NCBI GenBank assembly: GCA_964405335.1
Contig: CAYONP010000027.1
Location: 1 to 59,105, forward strand
DNA from: CAYONP01 sp964405335
Lineage (GTDB): Bacteria > Armatimonadota > UBA10988
Direction of reading: 5' to 3'
Length of the DNA stretch: 59,105 nucleotides
Part shown: in pieces, positions 8,540 through 17,354 of the stretch
How the letters are laid out: every line of letters begins with the position of its first letter
How positions within the stretch are numbered: the first letter of the stretch is position 1
The notes under the pieces: model-generated
The model's database searches: none
What the model saw: only the letters and a program-made list of their open reading frames with translations
Told to the model about the DNA's origin: nothing
Position numbers and translations under genes: made by a program

Positions 8540-11230
8540 ATGCGCGCCGCCCTGCTGGCCCTGCTCTCGACGGTTGTTGCCTCCGCCGCGCCGCTCGGCG
8601 TGCTCGTACGGCTGGGGCTCACCGATACCGAACCGACCGTCTGGAATGGCTCTGTCGCCGTCGACGGTGGCACCATCCTTGGCGTTGAGCCACATCTCTT
8701 CGGCAACGAAGACTCGCTCCAGCCCGACGGCTCGTTCGCGCTGCGCACCGATCCGCGACCCGGCCGCCCACCCGTCGTGCCCAACGGCCTGTTGGTCACC
8801 GTCGACGCCGGCGCGACGGCGGCGCTGCGGGTGTCCGCCAACGGCGCGACCTGGTCGGTCCCGCTGGCCGCACTGCGCTGGGGTGAGCCGCTCGCCGGGC
8901 TCGACGGCGCCGCCGAGGCCGAGCGCGCACCGGTCTATCGCACCCTCCAGGAATCGGCGCGCGAGGACGATCACCCCGCCGCCTGCACGCTCGCCGACGG
9001 CACGGTCATCGCCGTCTGGCAGAGCTGGAGTGAGGTCGACGGCGACGATCAGTTGTTCCTCGCTCGCCGGCGCGACGGCGCCTGGTCGGCGGCCGAGCCG
9101 GTGCCCGGCGTGCGCGGCGATCTCTGGCGCGCCGCCGTGGCGCCCGACGGCGGTGACGCCTTCCGCCTGGTCTGGAGCCAGTTCGCCGACGGCGACTACG
9201 ACCTGTGGCAGGCGCGCTGGGCCGGCGGCGCCTGGTCACCGCCGGCGCGGCTGGCTGAGCGCGAGGGGCACGATGTCGACGTCGCCCTGGCGACCGCCGC
9301 CGACGGCGCGATCCATGCGGTCTGGCGCGGGCAGGGCGAGACCTCGTCGGACATCCTGCACGCGGTCTGCCGCGACGGCACCTGGTCGGCGCCCGAGCCG
9401 CTCGACGGTTCACCCGGCAACGAGTGGCAGCCGGCGATTGCCGCCGGCCCCGGCGGCGTCTGGGCGGCCTGGGACAGTTACGAGTATGGTAGCTACGACC
9501 TGTTTGCCATGCGGCTGGATGAGCAGCCGCGTCGCCGCATCGCCATCGCTGCGTCGCCGCGGTTCGAGGCCAAGGCGTCGGTCGCCTGCGCGCCCGACGG
9601 CACGGTCTGGTTCGCCTGGCAAGAGGCCGGCGCCGACTGGGGCAAGGACACCGGCCTGACCGTACCCGAGGCCCAGCGCCGGCAGGGCATCTACCGCGAG
9701 CGGAGCGCCCGCGTCGCCTGCCTGCGGAACGGCCAGTGGTTCGACGCGCCGGCGCCCGAGACGGCCTTCGCCGAGGGCGAGCGGGCGCTGATCGAAGCGC
9801 CACGGATCGCCGTCGACTCGGCCGGCGGCGTCTGGCTGGCGGTCCGCCGACCGCTGCAGGTCCCGCGCCAGCAGGGCGACCGCACGCGGCAGGAGCGAGT
9901 CTGGGAGAATTACCTGACCCACCTCGCCGGCGACCGCTGGGCGCCCGCGCGGCGGCTGGCCAACCGCCTCGGCCGGCAGGACGACCAGGCCGTGCTGTCG
10001 CCCGCCGGCGACGGCCTGGCGGTGCTCTTCCACACCGACGGCCGTGGCCGGCCCGACCTGCGCGTGATGCAGGCCCACCGCATCTTCGCCACGTCATTCG
10101 AGGCCGAGCCGGCGGTCGAGCCAGCGCTGACGCCGCGGCCCGAGCAGGTGCCGGCGGCGGTCCACCAGGCCGAGGCGGCGCAGTTGCGCCTGTGCCGCTC
10201 GGCCATGCTCGAGTCGGCCGACGGGCCGTTGAGCCTGGTCCGCGGCGACACGCACCGTCACACCGAGGTGAGCTGGGACGGGACGGGCGACGGCGGGCTG
10301 CTCGACGCCTATCGCTACGCCCGCGATGCAGCCGGGCTCGACTTCTTCGTGGTCACCGACCACAACCAGCGCAGCGGCGTCGACCTACCATACATCCGCT
10401 GGTGGAACTACAAGGTGGCCGAGGTGATGCACCATCCCGGCGTGTTCGTCACCTTTTTTGGCTACGAGCGCAGCCTGGGTTATCCGAACGGTCACCGGAA
10501 CATCATCCAGACCACGCGCGAGCATCCCAGCTTCCGCTTCACCGGAGCGGCCGACGACCTGCAGCAGCTCTACGCCTACGCGCATCAGACGCAGTCGATC
10601 ATCATCGCCCACACCACGGGCACCAACCACGGCACCGATTGGTATGCGTTCGATCGCGAGGTCGAGCCGGTGATCGAGATCTTCCAGGGCTGCCGGCTGA
10701 GCTACGAGTACGAGGGCGCGCCGAAGAGCGGCCGGCCGGGCGACGCCCAGGCGCAGAACACCGGTTACCAGCCGAAGGGCTTTCTCTGGCGGGCCTGGGA
10801 GCGCGACCTGCGGCTTGGCATCACCTCGTCGAGCGACCACGGCTCGACGCACTACAGCTACTCGGGCGTGTGGACCCGGGAGCGCAGCCGTCAGGCGATC
10901 CACGACGCGCTGCGCGCGCGGCACACCTTCGGCGCGACGGACAACTTCATCGTCAAGCTGCGTGCGTCCGGCCGGGTGATGGGCGACGAATGGCCGCAGC
11001 GCGAGGCGCCGCGGCTGGAGATCGACATCCAGGCGCCGGGCGAGTTGACCCAGGTCGACATCATCCGCGATATGCAGTTCGTCTACACCACCGATCCCGA
11101 CGGCACGCGGTACGCGGTCACCTGGCAGGATGAGCAGTGGACGCCCGGCGCGCACTTCTACTACATCCGGGCGATCCAGGCCGACGGTTCGCTGGCCTGG
11201 GGGAGTCCGGTGTGGATTGAGGAGGGGTGA
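8540..11230 (+). CDS. Secreted PHP-domain protein with N-terminal beta-propeller-like region
   Basis: 896 residues; start ATG 8540 follows TTGGGAG, and residues 1-17 are a signal peptide ending VASAAP. Residues about 140-520 contain repeated strands of the type DGTVIAVWQSW, GAWSAAEP and DGAIHAVWRG, as in sialidase-like or YVTN propellers. From about 570, VRGDTHRHTEVSWDG, then YARDAAGLDFFVVTDHN and later LGITSSSDHGSTHYS carry the metal-binding histidines and aspartates of a PHP hydrolase. Secreted PHP proteins of this build occur next to glycoside hydrolases; a phosphoesterase or phosphodiesterase activity is assumed from the fold, not shown. The DUF6978-like gene starts 3 bp after its stop. 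Confidence 0.8.
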   Translation: MRAALLALLSTVVASAAPLGVLVRLGLTDTEPTVWNGSVAVDGGTILGVEPHLFGNEDSLQPDGSFALRTDPRPGRPPVVPNGLLVTVDAGATAALRVSANGATWSVPLAALRWGEPLAGLDGAAEAERAPVYRTLQESAREDDHPAACTLADGTVIAVWQSWSEVDGDDQLFLARRRDGAWSAAEPVPGVRGDLWRAAVAPDGGDAFRLVWSQFADGDYDLWQARWAGGAWSPPARLAEREGHDVDVALATAADGAIHAVWRGQGETSSDILHAVCRDGTWSAPEPLDGSPGNEWQPAIAAGPGGVWAAWDSYEYGSYDLFAMRLDEQPRRRIAIAASPRFEAKASVACAPDGTVWFAWQEAGADWGKDTGLTVPEAQRRQGIYRERSARVACLRNGQWFDAPAPETAFAEGERALIEAPRIAVDSAGGVWLAVRRPLQVPRQQGDRTRQERVWENYLTHLAGDRWAPARRLANRLGRQDDQAVLSPAGDGLAVLFHTDGRGRPDLRVMQAHRIFATSFEAEPAVEPALTPRPEQVPAAVHQAEAAQLRLCRSAMLESADGPLSLVRGDTHRHTEVSWDGTGDGGLLDAYRYARDAAGLDFFVVTDHNQRSGVDLPYIRWWNYKVAEVMHHPGVFVTFFGYERSLGYPNGHRNIIQTTREHPSFRFTGAADDLQQLYAYAHQTQSIIIAHTTGTNHGTDWYAFDREVEPVIEIFQGCRLSYEYEGAPKSGRPGDAQAQNTGYQPKGFLWRAWERDLRLGITSSSDHGSTHYSYSGVWTRERSRQAIHDALRARHTFGATDNFIVKLRASGRVMGDEWPQREAPRLEIDIQAPGELTQVDIIRDMQFVYTTDPDGTRYAVTWQDEQWTPGAHFYYIRAIQADGSLAWGSPVWIEEG

Positions 11231-11233
11231 GCG

Positions 11234-11689
11234 ATGGCGCTGACGCGGGCGGAGTTCGAGGCGATTCTGCAGGATCGGAGCAAGACGATAGAGGGAGACC
11301 TCGCCTGGGCCGACGACGAGGACCACTCGCCGTGCGTTGAGTTTCGAGCCGAGGTGGCCTCGGAGCTGGGGTACCCGTTGTTCGTTCGGGCCAGCTGCAA
11401 TGCAGTCGCCGGAGCTCTGTCGTACGGGCTGATCCATCCGGGCGTCGGTCGGATCTACGCGCTTGATCTGGGGAAGGACCATCACAACCCGTCGTGCGAG
11501 CACGTCGGCGAGACGCACAAGCACACGTGGTCGGACCTGCTGCGCGACTAGGAAGCCTATGCACCACCCGAGATCACGGCCGGGGCGCACGAACCTGTTC
11601 TCGCCTGGGAGCAGTTCTGCCTTGAGGCGGCCATCGATCACCGCGGCCAACTGCGGCCACCGCCGCCGGTTCAGATGGAGCTGAACTGA
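11234..11689 (+). pseudogene. DUF6978-like gene with an internal TAG codon
   Basis: The frame runs from ATG 11234 (GAGGAGGGG upstream) to TGA 11687-11689 but is broken by TAG at 11549-11551, codon 106. The N-terminal piece (MALTRAEFEAIL… EDHSPCVEFRAE… HPGVGRIYALDLGKDHHNP) has the pattern I know as DUF6978; beyond the TAG the same frame continues EAYAPPEITAGAHEP, then VLAWEQFCLEAAIDH and ends PPPVQMELN, which is how full-length relatives end. In those relatives, from memory, a lysine precedes EAY, so one A-to-T change (AAG to TAG) explains the break. The terminal TGA overlaps the ATG of the next gene (TGATG), showing that the intact unit was translationally coupled. Function unknown. A 105-residue product could still be made. 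Confidence 0.75.
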
Positions 11690-12462
11690 TGGAACCGGCA
11701 CTCTGCGAGCGCCTGTCCGAGGGCCTGGGTGGCCTGTACCACTGCGCGCAGCACAACGGCATGATACGCATTCGGACGCCGTTCCTTTACCCCGACGGCG
11801 ATATCATCGACCTGTTCTGGCGCGACGGCGACGAAGTCGGCACGCTGACCGACCTCGGTGAGACCCTTCGCTGGCTGCGCATGCAGTCGCTGGCGCAGCG
11901 CCGAACTCCCAAGCAGGGACAGCTCATCGCCGACGTCTGCCTTAACCACGGCGTCGAGCTCTTCCGCGGTCAGCTCCAGCTTCGGGTCAAGCCGGCGGAC
12001 TCCCTCGCCGCGGCGATCCACCGCCTGGCACAGGCCGCGCTCCGGACGGCCGACCTGTGGTTCACCTTCCGGACCCGAGCCGTCGAGTCCGTAACCGACG
12101 AGGTGGCTGACTGCCTCGTCGAACGACGCATTCCGCACGAGCGCGGAGAGAAGCTGCCGGGCCGGTCGGGCCGGACCTGGACGCCGGACTTCTACACCAG
12201 GTCCGAACGACGTAGCTCACTGGTCTTCGTGCTCTCGACCGGCAGCAGGACTGCTGCTCGCCGGGTGACCGAGCACGTTCACACCGCGTGGTACGATCTC
12301 AGCCAGCTCAAGCTCGGTCCCGAGCCGCTCCATTTCGTCTCGCTGTTCGATGACACCATGGACGTCTGGGCCGAAGAGGACTTCCGGCTCCTCGACGAGT
12401 TGTCCGACGTTCAGCACTGGTCCAATCCAGATGCGTTCTGCGGCGCTCTGGAGGCTCGTTAG
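11689..12462 (+). CDS. DUF1828/DUF1829-like protein
   Basis: 257 residues. The N-terminal part (IRIRTPFLYPDGDIIDLFWR, then DEVGTLTDLGETLRWLRMQ) has the DUF1828 pattern; the rest (WTPDFYTRSERRSSLVFVLS; YDLSQLKLGPEPLHFVSLFD) fits the DUF1829 half usually fused to it. No catalytic motif is obvious. Its ATG overlaps the stop of the broken DUF6978-like gene, so the two form a coupled pair of the kind typical of toxin-antitoxin or defence cassettes, although neither family has an established activity that I know of. The cassette sits between genes for two secreted carbohydrate-related proteins. The gene uses TAG as its stop, which argues against TAG being recoded upstream. Confidence 0.75.
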   Translation: MEPALCERLSEGLGGLYHCAQHNGMIRIRTPFLYPDGDIIDLFWRDGDEVGTLTDLGETLRWLRMQSLAQRRTPKQGQLIADVCLNHGVELFRGQLQLRVKPADSLAAAIHRLAQAALRTADLWFTFRTRAVESVTDEVADCLVERRIPHERGEKLPGRSGRTWTPDFYTRSERRSSLVFVLSTGSRTAARRVTEHVHTAWYDLSQLKLGPEPLHFVSLFDDTMDVWAEEDFRLLDELSDVQHWSNPDAFCGALEAR

Positions 12463-12471
12463 GTGCACCCT

Positions 12472-13566
12472 ATGCCCCGGTTCCTTGGAATACTGGTCCT
12501 CCTCGCCCTCCCCGCCGCCGGCGAGGTGATCTTCGCGGACTCGTTCGAGACCCTCGACACTAACCGCTGGACCGTCGACATCCGCGGCGAGGGTGAGGGG
12601 GCGAGCGTCGACATCGTCGACGGCGGCGTGCGGGGCAGGTGCTTGCGCATCACCTCGCGCGGGCAGTACGTTTATCTCACCCGCCGCCTCGAGATCGAGC
12701 GATTCCGCGGCTCGACTCTGGTCATGACCGGCATGGTCCGGCTCGAGGGGTGTGAGCAGGGGCCGCAGGTCTTCTCCACGCCGAAGTTCCACTTCGCCTA
12801 TCGCACCAACGGAGCCGGCACCACGGTCAATGCCGCCGAGCGATGGACCGGCACCTTCGACTGGACCGAGAAGCGGCTCCAAGTGGACGTGCCCGACAAC
12901 GCCACCGAGCTGGTCATGGACATCGGCAACCAGAACGGCACGGGCGTCTTCTACGTCGACGAGTTCCGGCTCGAGGACACCTTCGGCAGCGGCCGGCCAA
13001 TCAACCTGCTGCCGGCCTGCAACACCGGGCGCAGCGACGGGGTGGCGGGCGACGGCGCCGGCAGCTTCATCGACACGGGGCCGCGCGACCTGTTCGCCCT
13101 GCCCGAGGGCAACCTCGATGCCGGTGAGGTGACCTTCAGCCTACCGCCGCCGGGGACCAACGGCGGGCAGGTGATGATCGCCCTGGCCGGCCGCGAGCGA
13201 CCCGAGCTGCCCCGGCAGAGCGAGCCGGTGCCCGTCGGCCGGCGATTGTCTCGCCTGGCGGTGCTCCACGCGGCGGCCTTCGCCACCGCCGGTGAGCCGC
13301 TCTACACCCTGCGGCTGCACTACGGCGATGGCTCCACTGCCGAGGTCGCCTTCCGCGCCAGCGTCGATGCACCGAACTTTGATGCACCGGACGACGTGCC
13401 GCCCGACCGCCTCGCCTGGCGCGGCCGCTGCGCGGCCGGGATCGAGGTCGGCGTCGGCTGGTCGTTGGTCGACAATCCGTCGCCGGGCAAGGTGGTGCAG
13501 CGGCTGAGCTTCGAGTCGGCCGGCGGCGGCGTGCCGTTGATCCTGGCGGTGAGTTACCTGCGTTAG
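12472..13566 (+). CDS. Secreted carbohydrate-binding-like protein
   Basis: 364 residues from ATG 12472 (MPRFLGILVLLALPAAG, a signal peptide). A GTG at 12463 directly after the previous stop is possible but less likely. Residues about 20-170 resemble a CBM4/9 or galactose-binding jelly-roll (DSFETLDTNRWTVDIRGEGE… GVFYVDEFRLED). Residues 175-364 form a second beta-rich domain (PLYTLRLHYGDGSTAEVAF; IEVGVGWSLVDNPSPGKVVQ) seen in proteins attached to glycoside hydrolases. No catalytic residues are apparent. It starts 9 bp after the DUF1828-like gene. Confidence 0.6.
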   Translation: MPRFLGILVLLALPAAGEVIFADSFETLDTNRWTVDIRGEGEGASVDIVDGGVRGRCLRITSRGQYVYLTRRLEIERFRGSTLVMTGMVRLEGCEQGPQVFSTPKFHFAYRTNGAGTTVNAAERWTGTFDWTEKRLQVDVPDNATELVMDIGNQNGTGVFYVDEFRLEDTFGSGRPINLLPACNTGRSDGVAGDGAGSFIDTGPRDLFALPEGNLDAGEVTFSLPPPGTNGGQVMIALAGRERPELPRQSEPVPVGRRLSRLAVLHAAAFATAGEPLYTLRLHYGDGSTAEVAFRASVDAPNFDAPDDVPPDRLAWRGRCAAGIEVGVGWSLVDNPSPGKVVQRLSFESAGGGVPLILAVSYLR

Positions 13567-13597
13567 GGGCGCCACCGCACGACGACCGCCGGCTTGT

Positions 13598-13621
13598 CGG
13601 CGCATTGCCATGCGCCGCTAC
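13598..13621 (-). repeat. GTAG-type hairpin between convergent genes
   Basis: Perfect 8-bp stem CGGCGCAT/ATGCGCCG with loop TGCC, followed by CTAC (GTAG on the minus strand). It lies between two convergent genes and could also act as a transcription terminator. Confidence 0.55.
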
Positions 13622-13665
13622 GGGCGTCATCCGGGTGCTGGTTGCTACCCCGATCCTATTGTGCG

Positions 13666-14766
13666 CTACACCGCCACCGCGGTCGATTCGCTCAGCTCGG
13701 CAATCTCCTCGCGGCCGACCTCGCGGCCGAGGCGGTCGGACAGGTAGATACCCTCGGAGATGAGCATCGTCTCGAGCGCCGCCTCGGCGGTGGGCAGCAG
13801 GTCGACCTTGCCGAGCAGCGCGGCAATCCAGTGCTGTTGCGGCGAGTCGTAGCAGCTCTGGAGCGGGTCGAGGCTGTGGAAGCGCCGCTCGGCGCCGTCG
13901 AGCTCGAAGGTGGCGTTCATCTCCATGTCGGCCACGGTGCTGTGGAAGCTGAACGGGCTCAGCCGCACTCCGCCGAGCGCGCCGGCAATCGCGCTGCCGC
14001 CGAAACTGTCGAGATGGATCGCCCACGACTCGATGATGTCCAGCGTCAGCCCGCCGGCGAACTTAACCAGCCCGACGGCCAGCTCCTCGACGTCGTAGCC
14101 CGACGACTCGCGCCGGCCCGGGTCCATCGCGGTTTCCTGATAGACCTTGCCGCTGACCCGCTCGGCGTGGGGCAGGTCGAGCAGGTAGATGAGCTGCGCG
14201 ATGTGATAGATGCCCGTGTCGTACATGGTGCCGCCGGCGGCGACCTTCTTCTGCACGAACGCCGGCGTGGCGTAGCCGTCGACGAACGGCCGGCCGCGGC
14301 GCCGGAAGCCCGACGAGCGGGCGTGGTAGAGCTTGCCCAGCAGGCCGGCGTCGATCAGCCGCCGCGCGGCGCGAGTCTCCTTGCTGAACAGCGTCGCCAC
14401 CTGGATGCTCAGCTTGCGGCCGGTGGCCCGCGCGGTGTCCATCATCCGCGCCGCGTCGGTGTAGGTGCCGGCCATCGGCTTTTCGCAGAAGACATGCTTG
14501 CCCGCCTCGAGCGCCGCGCAGGTGACCGGCGCGTGGAGGTTGTTGTGCAGGCAGACATCAACCGCGTCGAGGTCGTCGCGGGCGAGCAGAGCGCGGTAAT
14601 CGGTGCTGGTGAACTCGAGGCCGTTGGCTTCTTTCACCCGTGCCAGCTCGTCGGCGTTGACGTCGGCGGCGGCGACGACGTTGGCGCCGGGGATGTCGCG
14701 GTAACGGTGGATATGCTGCTTGCCGATGATGCCGACGCCGATCACGCCGATGCGCACGTTGTCCAT
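13666..14766 (-). CDS. Gfo/Idh/MocA family NAD(P)-dependent oxidoreductase
   Basis: 366 residues. Rossmann motif at the N-terminus (RIGVIGVGIIGKQHIHRY), then the family lysine in VFCEKPMAGTYTDAA and the D/H pair in GGTMYDTGIYHIAQLIYLL. Such enzymes oxidise or epimerise sugars and inositols using bound NAD(P). ATG 14766 was chosen over an upstream frame because GGAGCAGGAC lies directly before it. It is the last gene of its strand, divergent from the second RAYT. The specific sugar cannot be inferred. Confidence 0.85.
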   Translation of the reverse strand: MDNVRIGVIGVGIIGKQHIHRYRDIPGANVVAAADVNADELARVKEANGLEFTSTDYRALLARDDLDAVDVCLHNNLHAPVTCAALEAGKHVFCEKPMAGTYTDAARMMDTARATGRKLSIQVATLFSKETRAARRLIDAGLLGKLYHARSSGFRRRGRPFVDGYATPAFVQKKVAAGGTMYDTGIYHIAQLIYLLDLPHAERVSGKVYQETAMDPGRRESSGYDVEELAVGLVKFAGGLTLDIIESWAIHLDSFGGSAIAGALGGVRLSPFSFHSTVADMEMNATFELDGAERRFHSLDPLQSCYDSPQQHWIAALLGKVDLLPTAEAALETMLISEGIYLSDRLGREVGREEIAELSESTAVAV

Positions 14767-14834
14767 GTCCTGCTCCGCCGCGGAATGCTCCGGCACGGGC
14801 CGGCCTCCTTCCCCGGGGACAGGCACTGATTGGC

Positions 14835-14863
14835 TTGACGCGCCGGCCGGCCCGATCTACGCT
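14835..14863 (+). promoter_or_regulatory. Probable promoter giving a leaderless RAYT transcript
   Basis: TTGACG (14835-14840), 17-bp spacer, TACGCT (14858-14863). The RAYT ATG begins six bases after the -10 hexamer, so the transcript would start at or next to the start codon; no Shine-Dalgarno sequence is visible. Confidence 0.5.
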
Positions 14864-14869
14864 CGACCC

Positions 14870-15538
14870 ATGGCAAGACAACCGCGCCTGGTGGTGCCCG
14901 GCGTGCCGCACCACGTCACCCAGCGGGGCAACTTCGGCGTCGAGGTGTTCACCAGCGACGCCCAGCGTCAGCGCTATCTCGACTGGCTGCTGGACGACGG
15001 GCGGCGCTACGGCCTGGCCACCTGGGCCTACTGCCTGATGGGCAACCACGTCCACTTGATCGTCGTGCCCGAGGAGGCCGATTCGCTCGGCCGCGCGCTG
15101 GCCTCGGTGCACATGAAGCATGCTCAGGCGGTCAACCGCGAAGCCGGCCGCACCGGCCACCTGTGGCAGGGCCGGTACAGCTCGTGCCAATTGGACGGCG
15201 AGCACCTGCTCCGCGCCGCGCTGCACGTCGAGCGCAACCCGGTCCGCACCGGACTCGTGCCGGTGGCAACGGCCTGGCCGTGGTCCAGCGCCCGGGCTCA
15301 TGCGCTCGGCGCGGCCGACCCGCTGGTCGACGGCGCCGACTGGCCCACCGACGAGCTGCGACGCAAGTGGGCCGGCTGGCTGGCCACCGAGCCGACGGAC
15401 GCGGAGCAGCTCCGCCTCCGGCTGCACCGTGGCCTGCCACTGGGCGATGAGGCGTTTGTCGCCCGGCTCGAGCGCCAGACCGGCCGCCGCCTGCGGCCCG
15501 GTCGGCGAGGCCGGCCGAAGAGCAGTCCGGGTCGGTAG
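14870..15538 (+). CDS. Second REP-associated tyrosine transposase (RAYT)
   Basis: 222 residues, beginning MARQPRLVVPGVPHHVTQRG, the typical opening of this subfamily. The HUH motif is H60-V-H62 in YCLMGNHVHLIVVP. The helix LWQGRYSSCQLDGEHLLRAA followed by VERNPVRTGLV matches the Y1_Tnp REP family, but I could not place the catalytic tyrosine with confidence. The protein differs clearly from the RAYT at 7688 and would belong to another subgroup, perhaps serving a different hairpin family of the window. The nearest GTAG hairpins are at 13598 and 17234, so no REP directly flanks it. It separates the oxidoreductase from the exporter genes. Confidence 0.85.
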   Translation: MARQPRLVVPGVPHHVTQRGNFGVEVFTSDAQRQRYLDWLLDDGRRYGLATWAYCLMGNHVHLIVVPEEADSLGRALASVHMKHAQAVNREAGRTGHLWQGRYSSCQLDGEHLLRAALHVERNPVRTGLVPVATAWPWSSARAHALGAADPLVDGADWPTDELRRKWAGWLATEPTDAEQLRLRLHRGLPLGDEAFVARLERQTGRRLRPGRRGRPKSSPGR

Positions 15539-15590
15539 CGCTCGGGTGTAGCGCGCGGCCGCGGCGCGGGTACCGTGGCTGGGAGCCGAC

Positions 15591-16499
15591 ATGGCGCGGG
15601 TCGAGCCGGTGCTGGTCAACGACGCCGCGCGGCCCGGGCTGCTCGCCGGGCTGCGCGAGCTGTGGCGCTACCGCGAGCTGACCTGGGAGCTGTGTCTCCG
15701 CTCGCTGCGACTGCGCTACAAGAACAGCGTCCTGGGCGTCGCCTGGTCGCTCGCCACGCCGCTGATGCAGGCCTTTCTGATCACCGTCGTGGTCAAGCAT
15801 GTCCTGAACAAAGACATCCCCAACTTCTCGGCCTACGTGCTGATCGGCCTGTTCGTCTGGTCGTTCTTCGCCATGGCCATCCCCGACGCGTGCACCTGCC
15901 TGCTCGAGAACCGCAGCCTGATCCGCAAGGTCGCCTTCCCGCGCGAGCTGCTGGTCATCACCGTCGTGCTGGCCAACCTGTTCCACCTGCTGCTCGCCCT
16001 GGCGCTGGCCATGGGCTACCTGGTCTGGCTGAAGGTCTTTCCGCAACAGGTCGGCTGGCAGGTCTTGCTGCTCTTCCTGCTCATCCCGCTCCAGGCCGCG
16101 ATTGCGCTCGGTGTCGGCTATGTCGTCGCGGCGCTCAACGTGCTGTTCGAGGATATCCGCTACATCGTCAGCGTCGGCATGACGCTGATGCTCTATGTCG
16201 TGCCGGTGATGTACACGGTCGAGTTTGTCGCCGCCAAGCAGGTCGGGCCGTGGTCGAACGTCTGGCTCGACACGCACATCCGCCCGCGGCTGGTCGATCT
16301 CTACCTGCTCAACCCGTTCAGCGCCTGCGTCGAGCTGTACCGCAAGGCGCTGCTGCCGCCGATCCAGGGCACGCCGGCGCCGGCGCTGCCGTGGAGCTGG
16401 GGGCTGCTGGCGCAGACGGCGCTGATCGCCCTGGCGCTGCTGGTCTTCGGCGCCTGGGTGTTCGACCGGGCCAAGTGGGCCGCGGTGGAGCGGCTGTGA
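15591..16499 (+). CDS. Wzm-type ABC-2 permease for polysaccharide export
   Basis: 302 residues, about six membrane helices. The opening LTWELCLRSLRLRYKNSVLG then VAWSLATPLMQAFL is the signature of the Wzm/RfbA/TagG/KpsM permeases, which move O-antigen, teichoic-type or capsular glycans across the inner membrane. ATG 15591. The stop overlaps the GTG of the ATPase gene (GTGA), so the two are translationally coupled. No glycosyltransferase or polymerase genes are adjacent, so the exported glycan cannot be named. Confidence 0.88.
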   Translation: MARVEPVLVNDAARPGLLAGLRELWRYRELTWELCLRSLRLRYKNSVLGVAWSLATPLMQAFLITVVVKHVLNKDIPNFSAYVLIGLFVWSFFAMAIPDACTCLLENRSLIRKVAFPRELLVITVVLANLFHLLLALALAMGYLVWLKVFPQQVGWQVLLLFLLIPLQAAIALGVGYVVAALNVLFEDIRYIVSVGMTLMLYVVPVMYTVEFVAAKQVGPWSNVWLDTHIRPRLVDLYLLNPFSACVELYRKALLPPIQGTPAPALPWSWGLLAQTALIALALLVFGAWVFDRAKWAAVERL

Positions 16500-17233
16500 A
16501 CCCCGCGCCGGCGATCCGGGTCGAATGCGTGGGCAAGCGCTTTCGCCTGGTTCACCATGCGCGCAGCCTGAAGCGGACGGTGATTGACCTGCTGACTTTC
16601 CGCCGCGTGCGGATCGAGCGTATGGAGGCGCTGTGCGAGGCCTCGTTCGAGATCGCCCGCGGCGAGGTGGTCAGCCTGATTGGCCGCAACGGCAGCGGCA
16701 AGAGCACGCTGCTGACCCTGCTGGCCGGCATCTACCGCCCGACCAGCGGGCGGATCGAGGTGCGCGGGCGGATCGCCAGCCTGCTCGACCTGGGCGCCGG
16801 GTTCCACCCCGACCTGACCGCCGCCGACAACGCGATCATCAACGCGATGACCTACGGCCTGACCCGCCGCCAGGCGCACGAGCGGCTGCCGGCGATGATC
16901 GCGTATGCCGAGCTGGGCAGCTTCGCCGACACGGCGATCAAGCACTTCAGCGCCGGCATGACCATGCGCCTGGGGTTCAGTGTGGTGATCCACAGCGATC
17001 CGGCGGTGCTGCTGATCGACGAGGTGCTGGCCGTCGGCGATGAGGCGTTTCAGCAGCGCTGCCGCGAGACGCTGCGCGAGTTCCAGGCTGGCGGCGGGAC
17101 GATCGTCTTCGTCAGCCACGATCTCGACGTCGTGCGAGCGATCAGCGACCGCGTGATTTGGCTCGACGGCGGCCGCGTGCGCCAGGTCGGCATCGCCGAT
17201 GAGGTGATCGCCGCCTACCTGGCGGAGGCGTAG
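16496..17233 (+). CDS. Wzt-type ABC ATPase for polysaccharide export
   Basis: 245 residues from GTG 16496, which overlaps the permease stop. Walker A is in SLIGRNGSGKSTLLTLLAGI; the signature is atypical (KHFSAGMTMRLGFSV), as usual in Wzt/TagH ATPases; Walker B is PAVLLIDEVLAVGDE, followed by the switch histidine in TIVFVSHD. The protein ends about 245 residues in, so it lacks the C-terminal carbohydrate-recognition domain that some Wzt proteins carry. Together with the permease it makes a complete minimal exporter. The TAG stop is directly followed by a GTAG hairpin. Confidence 0.88.
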   Translation: MNPAPAIRVECVGKRFRLVHHARSLKRTVIDLLTFRRVRIERMEALCEASFEIARGEVVSLIGRNGSGKSTLLTLLAGIYRPTSGRIEVRGRIASLLDLGAGFHPDLTAADNAIINAMTYGLTRRQAHERLPAMIAYAELGSFADTAIKHFSAGMTMRLGFSVVIHSDPAVLLIDEVLAVGDEAFQQRCRETLREFQAGGGTIVFVSHDLDVVRAISDRVIWLDGGRVRQVGIADEVIAAYLAEA

Positions 17234-17258
17234 GTAGGGCCCGTTCGCCGAACGGGCC
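17234..17258 (+). repeat. GTAG-type hairpin directly after a stop codon
   Basis: GTAG at 17234-17237 adjoins the TAG stop of the ATPase gene and is followed by GGCCCGTTCG/CGAACGGGCC with a one-base loop. It is a different arm sequence from the 7626 family but has the same architecture. It may double as the operon terminator. Confidence 0.65.
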
Positions 17259-17354
17259 AAGGCCGACCGGAGCGCCGGCGTCCCCGCCCGCCCCGTTACC
17301 GCGCCCGCCGTCAAGCGGCCGGGCTTTGCGATCATCCGTGGTACATCGGCCGGT

